Assembly: GCA_002749535.1 (NCBI GenBank)
Contig: MZZL01000137.1
Coordinates: 644,699 to 707,785 of the forward strand
Direction of reading: 5' to 3'
DNA length: 63,087 nt
Origin: Apophysomyces variabilis
Lineage: Eukaryota; Mucoromycota; Mucoromycetes; Mucorales; Mucoraceae
Below, one piece after another: positions 10,144-21,950 of the stretch; position 1 is the stretch's first letter, and each line of letters opens with the position of its first letter. The notes under the pieces are model-generated. The model was not told where the DNA came from. It saw only the letters and a program-made list of their open reading frames with translations, and did no database searches. Both the position numbers and the translations under genes were made by a program.

Positions 10144-13043
10144 TTATTTGTTCATCATGTATGAGAATATTTCTCGGATATTTATGGCAGCCATATGATC
10201 GCAATTCCAGTACATTGCCGGGCACGATTCTTTCTGACAAACCAACACAGCATGTATCCCTGCGCCTTCTTGACCACTTGCATCCGGGCGTTCCTTGTTT
10301 TTTTGGAGGCTCTTTTCCCTGCAACGTGGGCATACTTACGAAGTTAAGTACTCATCAACCATAAAGACATAGATTGGCAACTGTCAAACAAAGAAAATTA
10401 GAAGTAAACAGCATGACCTTAAACATTACCTTTCTTCTAAAAGCTTGACGTTTTAATTCTTTAGTTATCGCTTTTGTTGAGGCAGCCATCCGACCATGCA
10501 TTGAGCCCGAAAAAGTCCCATTGCCATAAGCAATTATTGTAGGCCCATTTCTTTCGTCATGCTTGTCGTTGGGACAATGAGCAACCCATTTCTTTTCATT
10601 CGGCATTTTTTTGATTCTGAGAACTGTCGCTGTTGTATTTTTTACTACCAGAGAGAAGCCTCTTCGCTATTTGGGCTCTTCCTTTCTGTCTGCCGATGTA
10701 TGATTTGAATTTGAGTTTGTTATACCTAGACTATGGTTACATAACAGGTGATATAACAGCAATCCTGCCTCAGATCTCTGCTATAGAATTCCGTAATCGT
10801 TTCGTAGTGCTGCATAACATATTTCACAGATTCAGTGAGCTTCCGTAGCTCAGATGTTTTGAGAGACGGTATATCATCGATCAACTTTTGGTTTCAGGCT
10901 TGGCATCCATATACTGTTTCCGCCTCTGGTTTGCACAATTGTAACCACAGCTCGAGTAGTACTCCGTAGTCGTGCTCGTGCGAACTCGGTGCGGTGACGA
11001 AGGGTTGCCATCCGCAGCCACAAACACAATTGAAACTGCTGGATCGACACCCCAGATGACTGCGTTATCGTATTTGCCTTTCAGATTGGCCGGAGTGAGA
11101 GGTTTCTTATTAGGGTCAAACGATTCTTTGTACTTCTTGAATACGAACTTCACGTCCACCATGTCAGTACGGATGACGTCCCTTCAAGCGCTTTTGTAAT
11201 TCAACATATGAATGCCATTGACTTACCAGAATATTGTCTTTTCATTTTCCAGGGTTTCATAGGTAGGATAACCGATTTTGGCCATGTCGAACAAATCAAA
11301 GTACTCACTTCGAGTTTCAGAAGGATGTACGGGCGTCTGATTGTTTTCGTCTACCGGCTTGAAACAGAAGACGTGCCAATGCTTGACTGTTAACGGTAAG
11401 GTGTCGAATCTGAAAGCTGTAAATGGGCAGCATTGTAAACTTCCGGGTTCCCTTTGGATCGGCATATTTTTCCGGAGCAAAAGTGTTGCTTTCAATGGCA
11501 TCAATTGTTTCTTTGATAAATGATTCAAGACTGGTCATTTCGGCTTCAGGGAGTGGTTTAAATCTCTTCAAGAGTCGAAGCGAAGATTTTTTTCTGATTG
11601 CTTCTCGAACTGCATACTTGGAGACTTGATCGAAGTTGCTTAGATAGTGGGTTTGTGTTTACCAGCTGAAAACGGGAATAGAATCAATATACCAAAACTT
11701 AAGAAACCGCAAAGTTAACTTACTTCTTCCACCATCCGGTGAACGTATGTTGTTGAAACATGGTTTTGTGGTTTACCTTCGGTAATGGCAATTTTTTGCT
11801 CAAATCTCTTCATGACTTGAAATAACCAGGGCAAAAACAAATGAGGTTTGGCACTCAAAATGTTCTCGTCAAAGGTGGTTACACCAAGTGTAGAGCGAAC
11901 CAATTTCACCAGCGATTCGGATATGTCAATAATGCCTTGATTTTTATCAATTGACGTAGGCCATTGACAATCAATGTCGCATAGCTTATTGTACATGTAC
12001 TCCGCCATAGTATTGCGATCTTTCACTGTCGACGACTCCCAGAAGGCTGCATTGTTCTTGTCGGACATGCAAGTCAACAGGTACTGCGTTGTCTTTTTCT
12101 TAAAGTTTGCGTAGACATGATTACGAATCGCCTCTTCATATTCTTTGGCCGCACTTGAGACCATGTCATGAATCTTTTCGACTTGAACTTGCTTTCTTGA
12201 AAATTACCAAGGGTCTCCTGAAAAGTGGCAAACACGTTTTTCAGGCTTTCATCGGCATTATGTGCTTCGCCTGCAATTAATGCAAAAAGTGTGTAGCACA
12301 GCTGATGGGTGATTGGGGGAATCTCTTTTGATTCGGAAAGTAGCTTTACGAAGTAAAAGTTGGCAAAGAGAGACCCAGCATATGTCACGTCTCACACATG
12401 CTTTACACATTCTCTGACATTTGCAACAAGCTTGTGCTCCGACAGGTGTTTGACAGCGAGGCTTTGATTACTCGCGTTTGCTTAAAATTTTTCGGAGGCT
12501 TCCTTTTTGTGGTAGGATCTTTACACAATTTGCTTGTGCTTCTCTGATGATCGGTCCCTCCGCAAGTGGGACATCTTGACGCCTTGCCGCTTGATAACTT
12601 TTCCTATACGCTTGCTTGTTGTAACTCTGCTTTTGCTTCATCTTTTGCGCTTCTCTTTTCATACGCCGTTTCAACCTTGATCAGAGCTTTTGACTTCTTT
12701 ACGGACGATGGACCTGCGAGAACTTGTAAGCAAGATTCCGGAAGCGTGGGGAAAAAGTTAAATACCTGCTTCAGGAGTGCTTTCAGTGTATTTGTGGAGT
12801 GAGCTCACTGTCTCATAAGCATCCTTTTGCGCGACATCAGCTGAGTCTATAACCTTTTCTTTTCCTTTCTTCTTTTTGGCAGTGGGGCCAACTTTAATCA
12901 AATCGCAATTTAGCTGCCAATACGTCACGGTCATAAAAGCATTACTGCTTACCTGAATGTGTTTTGCGTTGAATGACAATAGGCGGCTGGAAGTCATCAT
13001 CTTCCTCTTCAATAGGTCTTTTGCGGTTTTTATGCTTATCCAT
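10144..13043 (-). pseudogene. Decayed Fanzor (eukaryotic TnpB-like, OMEGA) nuclease
   Basis: Read on the minus strand, an intron-containing gene begins MDKHKNRKRPIEEEDDD with a basic patch like a nuclear signal. It continues through a CPTCGGTDHQRS zinc knuckle and a long helical region, then FTMLPIYSFQIRHL, the RuvC-I motif WGVDPAVS (Asp near 11043-11045), and FYS..YNKLKFKSYIGRQK. It ends with a DEYLTS/CPRC zinc ribbon and the RuvC-III motif WNCDHMAAINI (Asp codon 10198-10200). Breaks: TAG at 12604-12606; a frameshift near 12400; TGA at 12392-12394; a frameshift near 12180-12210; another near 10885-10905; TAA at 10336-10338 just before CPRC. Fanzors are guide-RNA-directed DNA nucleases carried by transposons. 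This copy cannot make a full protein. I found no clear transposon ends. Confidence 0.85.
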
Positions 13044-14716
13044 TGTGGGATTGAAGAAAAATAAAAAGAAATGACAATAAAATCTGTCCACAGCTTTCAT
13101 GTATGGACCTTTATTTTCTTTTAACCGGTCACTCGCTGGAGAGTACAACACTGATGTTAACTTGTTTGACTCATGACGTTATCTCACTCCTTCCTTTTTA
13201 ACACCTCTCAGTCAACGGAACACTCACATAGGGTTGGAACTTTTGCATATATTTTACTTAAACTTTTGATGCATTCATTAAAAAAATGTTTTGCAAATGC
13301 ATATCTATTGGAGAAATGGCATAAAATAAACTGAAGAGGGTCAGTATCTGAAGATGACATACCGATGAGCCGAATGCAGGCGATCTGACGGGTTAGTACA
13401 CCAACGGCTATATCTGCCTTCAGAATGAGGTATAAGTCTACGCTAAATCGGCACATACTATTAAAAAGAGAGAGTAATTTGATGAGTTAGCCTACGGATA
13501 AAGCACAGCACACTGCCCAACTTTGAGACACAGCTTATGAGGCTGTAGCTTACTAACATCAGCCCTGTGTTGCTCTGTCATGGCTGGCACCAGGAACAAT
13601 CTATGACAAACACTTTTTCCATCTTAGTTCGCCCCAAGAGATGTTAAAACACGACTAAGTCAATCATAGTAAAGCATTGATTTCATTCATCCTATACAAC
13701 TGTCGAATTTTTGGTATGTATATGACGCCCAAGAATTCTTAGATGCATTATTTTCATCGATATATCTAGTTAACGGCTTACAAAAACGCAGATTTTCACT
13801 ATCCCTTCCTTTCTTATGAACACCTTATTCCAAGTTTGTTTCCAAAGCCCAGCTTTGCTATTTTAAAGCAAGGTAGCATACTCCTTGTTGAATAATTCTT
13901 TGCGCTAGTCTAAATTGGTTTTGAATTCATGGATGGATCAATTCATGTTAGAAACAAAATCAATATGTGTCGTTAGTAAAACTATCCTATAAATCTGCAC
14001 ATGATACTTTGAAATAGGCATAAATAAGTCTTCTAAATCCTGTAGTCGGTTCATTAAACTCAGCTTTTAAAGAGCCGCTTATACCTGCTTGGTATGCCGC
14101 ATCGAATTTGATCTTATACGGTCGACTTTTAACGATATAAAACTTTTATCCTTACTGCAACAAGACCGTCTTAGAAGGTTGTAAACTACCTCAGCTACAG
14201 TTTGCAATTGTTTAGGTTCTTGAACTTCTACGTAGAAAGTAATATATATGACGCCGGCTATCAGCTGCATGGTAGTTGCGTCGAATGGTGAGCAAAGTGT
14301 TGTCGACAGATGCTGCCGCACGTTTACACTATGTAGCCCATAGTCAACGATTTAGACGGCTTTAGGGTGTTAGTACTTTTGCGCATCTCTGGCGTCCTAG
14401 ACGTTGAAGGTATCTATATAACTTTGCCTGCAATTTACGTACCTGCAAAACATTGTCGAAGCAGTAAATCCAGCAACAACTTCTATGCCGAACTCCCGCT
14501 TTTTGACACGGAGTTCAATGCAGTTGTTATCTTGTTAAGAGAGACTTCGCGCCGTCTGAGTTACCAAGAAGCAATGATTTCATGAAGCATAGCAAAGCAA
14601 ATTAGGCTTGTGGCTATCAGCTGACACCTTTGTAAGTTATAGAAAGCGGCTAAATGTTTTAATACGTTAAAATTGATAATCATTGCGGTTTAGACTTGTT
14701 TGACCATCACTTCATT
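13044..14716. other. Gene-poor region with an unassigned minus-strand frame
   Basis: The 80-codon minus frame at 14079-14321 begins MRQHLSTTLCSPFDATTMQL and reads like protein in places. A frame at 13208-13456 is similar in quality. I could not connect either to neighbouring exons or to a family. Treat both as unproven. Confidence 0.35.
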
Positions 14717-17491
14717 ATGAGTCGCAGAGAAACAGAAATTCCACAAGGCACCATCCTTGAATCCGACTCTCCGGAACCAACGCTATTGAACGTCAAACGT
14801 CTTACACCAGGGTAACTTGACAATATGTCTTATGCTATTGCTAAAGGCGAGATGACAGAGACGATTACCGCAAGCAGTCTTGGAAGAACGGCCTAGGGAG
14901 AACTTCAGAAATTGCCGTCTATCCTCCGGAAAAGGATTTCAGGGTAGATACCTTCTTTTGGCGTCTGAGCATCAATGTTATGGAGGCAAACTGTAACATT
15001 TCGTTATTCCCAGAATATCAATGGTGAGAACAACGCAATTTTGGTATAATATATTTATTATATTTGGATAGTACTACTGTTATACTTCCTAGTGGCGACA
15101 ATCGAAAGTCTACATTATTGCTAAATCATCGAGGCGATGAAGTAGCAACCAATATTCGGCCACTCTTCCCTTACTCTTGGAATGGTGAATGGTAATATGA
15201 AAGTCCTGATGCTGGTTACATAAACATAAGGATTATCAGGACAACAAGTTGCAAAGTTACCGATGCGCCAGTGACGAACTTACTGTTCATGATCAACCGC
15301 AACCTCGGCACTGCCCAATTCTACGTAGACAAGATTGGTCAGCCGGTTTCAAATGAAAGCGGTGAAACGGGTAAAAAGTTGATACTTGGTTCATTTGCAC
15401 TTGTGTATGTGGTGGAGGGTCATGTCAGAATTGGTTTGGATGAGAACCATATGAATGGGCGTTCTCAGGTCCTCTCTGCCGGTGAAACACTTTACGTTGA
15501 ACGAGATGAGGATGCAAGTCCGACCAGTATGGTTATGCAAGCATCCGATGCACACGGCAACGTTGGAAATCGTGACGAAGGTCAGTTAACAGACGCCAGG
15601 AATGATGCACACAAGTTAACATATAAAGAAAAGATGCAACATTGGTCACCATACAGATTTCTGAGACTAAGCGGAGGGGTGCTCCTTCCACTATCACAAC
15701 ATCAGACTATTTTGGCTTATCTAGTACAAGCCCGTCGGCCATTCAGACACCAATGACTGTACATCCTATGATGGAACCTACGGTTTCACCGCAGGATATC
15801 AGCAATGCGCCTAGTCAACGTCGTATGCCTCGCCGAAAGGGATCTTTGGTGATATACGATGATCAACCTTTATGGAACCTTCCGCAGGATGTAGCTCAAA
15901 AGCTGGCTGCCAAAGAGGCTTCAGCATCGGCTAGTGCGATTCCAGTAGGCTATGAAGATGTAGGCGGCGAATTAGCCACCGCAATCAAGCAGATGGATAA
16001 GGATGAAAATTTGCGACGAGACAGCTTAGCCTTGTTAAGAGGAAAACTAGATGCTACGCAGATTTACGAACCACCAACTTTTGCGTTGATACCAAAAGAT
16101 ACTGATGTTCCGCCTCCAGTGGTACGTGACAGATTAGTGATTGAAGACTTCCCACATCACAGCATCAGTACGGCGTGGATCAAAATGGTTAAGCAAGGGT
16201 TAAGTGAGTGGGTACGACTTCCCGTGATTGTCTGCCGTGGTTCGGAGGACGGGTAAGAAACCATGTTTGTGTACCTATTCAAACTAGACTTTTATTATGG
16301 GTACCAAACAGACCGGTTGTAGGGATCACGGCTGCTGTTCACGGAAATGAGCTGAATGGAGTCCCTTGTATTCATCGGTAAATTGGACTCCGTTTGTCTC
16401 ACTATGTTTTACCCATGACACTTGCTGGAAATAATAGGGTGGTTTCGGAAATTGATGTCAAGAAACTTCGCGGTACAGTGGTCGCTGTGCCTTGCGTCAA
16501 CGTTTCTGGTTATCTGAAATTTACGCGTGAATATGCCGATGGGCGTGACCTCAATCGACTCTTTCCCGGCAGGGAGGATGGGTTTGCTTCACAGGTGTAT
16601 TGTTACCAACTGATGAACAAAATCATATCACAGTTCAACTATCTTATCGACCTACACACAGCAAGCTTTGGAAGAGTCAATTCGTATTACGTTCGCGCTG
16701 ACATGGTACAAGGAAGACCTGATAGAATGCCATTTTTCTTATTGAATTCTAGAACGATCCCATGGCAGCCATCATGGCACATCTGCAGCAGCCACAAATT
16801 GTGCTCCACAACTCGGGGCAAGATGGTAGAAACCTTTTCGTAGCATAACATGGACTTACGCCTGTAATTCTAGGTACGCTGCGATCCGCTGCGTCCGCGC
16901 GTGGCATCAAGGCCATTACGGTAGAGATTGGAAATCCACAACTGTTCCAAACGCAATATGTGCAGGTTTGTACTTGTCTATATGTGTCATTTTTATTTAC
17001 GTCACCTAGTGGTCCTATGTGGGAGTTATGCGGATTTTAGATCACCTGGAAATGTTCCCGCTAGACAGATCTGACGGCAACGGTGAACAAATTTCGCTAC
17101 CGGGACCTCCAACCACCATTTTATGTTCAAAGGGCTTTTGGGTAACTAGTATGATAAAGTTTGCAGGCTTTTACATTTGTCTGTTTAGATATATACCAAA
17201 ACAGGTGGCGTGCTAGAAGTATACCCGGCCGTTAACACAACAATTCGCAAGGGTGATTTGGTTGCACGCATCAAGAACATTTTTGGCAATGTAGTGGACG
17301 AATACTTTGCTCCATGCGGAGGCATTGTAAGATAAAAAGAACCTGTTCTACTTTTGTGTATTAATGACTGTAAATAGGTTATTGGGCGTAGTTCAAATCC
17401 AGTGGCCATGTCTGGTGACCGTATTATTCATCTAGGTGTGATTAAGAAGAAGGGAGAGACTTTACCTAAAGAAGCAAAGGAGAACTATTAG
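14717..17491 (+). CDS. HutD-like domain fused to AstE/aspartoacylase-like zinc deacylase
   Basis: Twelve exons are inferred: 14717-14811, 14859-15023, 15072-15191, 15231-15580, 15634-16252, 16312-16377, 16438-16705, 16753-16825, 16874-16965, 17010-17141, 17189-17326 and 17378-17491. They join in frame to about 743 residues. Residues 1-270 match the HutD/Ves cupin family ([35 protein letters not shown]). After a disordered linker, residues ~380-743 match M14-like succinylglutamate desuccinylase/aspartoacylase: [15 protein letters not shown] (zinc His and Glu), DLNRLFPG and [11 protein letters not shown] (second zinc His). The single exon 15634-16252 holds the HutD tail (LVTIQIS), the linker and the start of the deacylase, so the fusion does not depend on a guessed splice. 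Substrate unknown; N-acyl amino acid hydrolysis is inferred. The first acceptor could instead be 14846. Confidence 0.85.
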
Positions 17492-18155
17492 CTGTAAAGC
17501 TTATAGCTGTATGCTTAAGGCGAGCCGCATATTCTTGTACAATGACCACTGCAAATATTGCAAAATCCATAAACTTGAAATCATATAACATTATTGCCTG
17601 CAGTTTTAACTTAAAATTCATCTAACAGACTGAATCACCTTAGATTGCAAAGACCTGCAATCGCATAAGATATGAACAGCTGTCTTATCGGAGTTCTAAC
17701 CAAATGCATTGGAAGAAATGGTCAGTGCGTCGTTCAAAAACTCCGTCTTCACTGTGATCTCAACAACCTGGCTGGAGTCCCCAACAGAGAGACAAAGGAC
17801 CACAGTCGTTGAATGCTTTTTCTTTAATCTTTTGCCTGTTGCGTGACATTTTGCAAGACTTCCATATAATACGTACATGACAATATGTATAATCGCATGA
17901 TCTCTGGATCCGCACGGAAGTCTCCCAAACATGCCTATAGCGCTCATTAAACCTAGTAACGGGTTATGAATTTATCGGATGATGCCGAAGAGTAACAAAC
18001 TTATTGACTGCTTAAAGAATACAAGAACATAATCTTGCAAAAAAGTGAGGTCCGCAGGATGGTTGATACCTTCACAGTAGTTTAGAATTTCCAGGACGGT
18101 TGATCGCTTTGTTAAACTCTCAACAGATGTCTCCATATACTAATAGAGAGAAAAC
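17492..18155. other. Spacer before right repeat arm
   Basis: This is the 3' flank of the deacylase fusion gene. The short minus frame at 17696-17947 has no recognisable content. Confidence 0.5.
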
Positions 18156-19391
18156 AATTTCGCAAACTACGAAAATCGAAGTCGCAGTCCAGTGGAATTA
18201 AATGTCGCAACAAATAAAAAAATTCAATGCCTTCCTTTTTCTGCTTAGCTACCGTTTTACCTCATTTTAAAAGTACATTCACATCATTGAGCTCTCCCAA
18301 TGCCCACTATTAAACAGTCAAAAGCGGAACTCGCTGCTGCCAAGGTAGAAATTAGTAGGCTCAAACAGCACAATGCTTCACTTCTCCAGATGGTAGGCTC
18401 TAGTTTCCCTAGAGGCCAAGTCTGTTGAATCTATTTCCTCTAATACAACCCGTCCATTCAATCCACATGCCTAATACAAATCGATATCTCCGTAAAAGCT
18501 ATCCGTCGCATCAGGGCCCCTGTCCGGCCTGCTGTCGCCCGCTTCTTCCTTGCAAAAAGGCTTTTTTGATACTCACGCCCTTCCCCGATATTTTTCCATC
18601 CCCCCTCAATTTTTATCACATTGACCTAGCCCGGGCGGACACAATTATTATTTTTGCGCTCATTTGAACCCCTGAATAAACTCAATCTTGTTTAATCAAA
18701 AGTCGATATTGCTTCTCTTCCGCGAATTGACAGAATTTTATTTTAAACTCTTTAAGATATCTCCAGGACGCTATAGAGCAAAACGAGAATATATCTAAAC
18801 CGTTAAATTATCCGTCGTGTGAAGAAATCCACTCTCTTATTTCAAAGCTCGAGACTCAGTGCAGGTCAAACTTTTCATATTCTTTTGCATTACGGCGCCA
18901 TGTTCAATTATTATTCTGCTCATGTGTACATCCTAGAGTAGGAGAGACAACGATGATCACTCACTCTGTACGAAGTCGGAGAAGAGCTTGCCGAACGGAG
19001 ACAATGGCTGATCCACCCAGGTCTCAAGGACGAGAAGAAGAAAGACCAGAATCGTCCTGAGCTCCTTTAAGGCGATCTGAGAGGCAGCAAGCAAAAGCAC
19101 AGAAAAGCATCCACGAGTCAAGTGGATAGGGCTTTTACGCCCGGTATTTAGTAAGTGTCATTGAATTAGTGTTCTTTTTCTTCTATTACTCACCAACTGA
19201 AATTTATATATGTATCTGGCATTCACTTGGCGAGGAGACGGGTACGGCATCGTCAGTTTTCTGACAGGTATGTAAAAGTGGTCAATTCGAAGTCTTATTA
19301 CACGACAATTAATGTAATTTGTTAGCGTCAAGCCCAGTTTCCAAAATGCGCCAAGTGAATTTGCTAGATGCGACTTTAAGTTTTGGAAATA
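18156..19391 (+). repeat. Right arm of long inverted repeat (uninterrupted copy)
   Basis: The arm is the reverse complement of 3244-4445 plus 4865-4903. It lacks the 414-bp LTR and so shows the ancestral state. On the plus strand it contains ATG at 18300 opening MPTIKQSKAELAAAKVEISR, a predicted coiled coil that stops at 18426-18428, and a splice-like GTAGGC at codon 32. This resembles the start of a retroelement ORF1/gag-type protein, but that is inference. Ends GAAGTCGCA (near 18180) and TGCGACTTTAAG (near 19370) are partly inverted, hinting at terminal repeats of a DNA element. It also contains the palindrome ATCCAC-N7-GTGGAT near 19110-19128. Confidence 0.9.
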
Positions 19392-21950
19392 AAGTACCTG
19401 TTAAGTACAATGGTCCTAAACAATGCAGTCAGCTAGGCTATGCCACGTACAGTTCTTTATTTTTTGTCATGTTACAATTCGAGTACGAAAACAAAGTAGA
19501 AGTTGTTGTGTATAATGAGCATTCTATGGATAGACATGCCGAAATCGGCACTGTGAGCGAGCAAAAGCACATCAACTTCTTTAAAGGGATAAGTGTGTAC
19601 ATCTGCATTCAAAACGACTTGATATTTTAACTTATGGAATTACATACATAGTAATTAGAGAGAATAGCAAAGATTAGGTGTTAGACCAGTTAAAGATATA
19701 AACTATTTGTCGTGCAACGATTAGCTTTGTGATGTGCTTGTACTAAGCACTTGACATCGGTATTTGCCTAGCTAATGAAAATTTTAGTCATTGCAGAACA
19801 ATCCTTATGCTTCCACTATAAAAATAAAGGATGGAATAACAGCTAGTTCGTATCAGCTGCTCACAAAATTCATCGTGACACCTTCGCATTATTCTGTTTT
19901 TCGTAGATTGCAGAAGGATGTCGTTAAATCTTTTGTTACATCGAGGATAGTACAAAATAAATGAAGTATACAAGTAACAAGCGGAACTTATCATTAAAAG
20001 AACTGTGTCCTCCTTTAACCTTGGTGAATGGTTCTATATCTCAAAAACTCCTTTTCCTTTTTCTTTTTGTTTTGGCTATTTCGTGTGAATAACTCCCTGC
20101 TTTTCTTTAATGACGGCTGCAAGTTGTCTAAAACTCGGTATGTGGGGTTGAATAAATCCCGTCGTCTACCGGAAGAGCAAAATCATGGAACTTATGAATG
20201 ATCTTCTACCATAACTTTCATACTGACGACGCATCATTTTCTTCTTTTTTTAGGACAGACTTCCCCCCTTTGTACACGTAATATATACTTAAACTGGCGT
20301 GAACGTCGTATTCAAGGGACAGCTATGCCAAGGACCAAGTGTTGCATCGAGAGGGAAAAAATCGCTATGAAAGGGACCGTCTGTCCGGATTAATATGTTA
20401 AGACTTTGGTACCATAATCCCTCAGCCCAAAACTAAAATGGATATGGTTGGGAAATCCTCCAGTTAGCCGGAAGATAAAATCAATAGATAAGCGTCATGT
20501 AACTGTAAACAGTTAACGTATGTTATGTATGAAAGGATTTACCCATCCGACATACGATGAGAACCAAAACGTTTCCCGGCCATCGTGATGTTGCTTGGAT
20601 GGCCTCACATTTTAACAAATCAGCAGCATTGCGTATAGTGGTTATGTTTGCACCATAGTACCAAAGAATTTAGCACATGCAGCTGTAGTAACCTCATAGT
20701 TGCTCCATCAAAACCCTCTTCCTCTTAACAAATTCTTTATTTCATTTCACATAACTGCAGGGCAAGTGCAAGCTAGCCTCATATTGTGGAATATATTTAA
20801 ACCACGTTGTAGACAACACAAGCAAGACGGTCGTTCAATAGGCAAATAAAGTGATCAACACGACAGTGGTATTGGGTTCATTCCCAAGAAGACCTAATTT
20901 TGCTGTTCAGTATCACCTGCGCAGAAATGTCTTGGCAGCGTTCCTGTGCGTTATTTCAACTCCTTTTTGGGTAACCTGCCCGTTCCCTAACTCTTCCTTT
21001 GAGCTTCATCCCTTGCTCACCTTCAGCAGATTTCATGAGTAGGTTAGCAAAAGCAGTAACATCATAAATCTCTCATAGCTATACTGCCAACATCGGGCTA
21101 TTCAAACAAGCCCCTTTTCTCAACAACAACGGCTTGAATGTGGTTTTGACGAGGGCTGACTTTCAGTCATCAGGATTTGGTAACCTCGTGCGTCTATAGC
21201 ATGACTTCCTATAGTAAATGATTTTCAGCTGCTCCTCGTCATATTCTTGTCATCCGGTAATTAAAAGCAATTTTTCGCAAGCCCGTTATTTTAGAAATTG
21301 TTACAGCTGTCAGAGACACTTTGCATTCATTTTAATGAGACGCAGAGCCATAGTCCCGCTTTTACGGAGTATCGAGCGATATTCGTTAGACAGAAAACAA
21401 TCAATACGACGGCGTCTCTCCGTGTTTCAGCCATCCCCTTGTGTAAATTTTGATGCGGCGTTGCAGCACAAAGTTCCTTCTAATCAGGATAATCTTTTTT
21501 GTTGTTTTTCTTTTTTTCTTTTGAGCCAATTTTCAGGACCGGTTGGAATTCCTGCAGTACTACGAAAGCGGTACGATTATCAGGAGGTAACACAACCATA
21601 TCCGTATTTTATTTTGTTTTGTTTTCTTGACGCCGACGGTTTATGTACCACTGCAACTTGTGCATGTGCTTCTCATAGTGGCGCGATTTCCATATAAAAT
21701 TACTTCTTTTCAGGGCGGTCTTTCAACCTCGGGGGGGGGGTTGTATGACTTTTGACGGCTAAGCAAAATATGTTCTTTTATTTTTTTGGGGTAGTTGAGG
21801 AACGATACGGAGATCTATATACATAACCAAACCGAAATTGGAATTTTCCTGCTTTCTAGTTGTGCGTTTCAGAAAGTAAATATTGGATGAGTAAAGGTGA
21901 GAAGAAAAGAACAAAAAAAGCCGCGCGATTATATAGGTGATACAAGAATG
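19392..21950. other. Gene-poor stretch of about 2.5 kb
   Basis: No frame here shows a recognisable domain or convincing splice chain. The frame that runs out of the repeat arm (19319-19630) is a shadow. The longest plus frame (21218-21697) has no family features. A run of ten G lies at 21731-21740. Confidence 0.5.

Noticed and set aside
10333..10356. GTAAGT...GCAG in the Fanzor relic as an intron that would remove the TAA stop
   Set aside because: It would be about 24 nt long, and the removed bases encode the expected zinc-ribbon VCPRC, so a point mutation to stop is the better reading.
17385..17400. TTCAAATCC resembling a tRNA B box
   Set aside because: It lies in the coding sequence of the deacylase and no cloverleaf can be folded around it.
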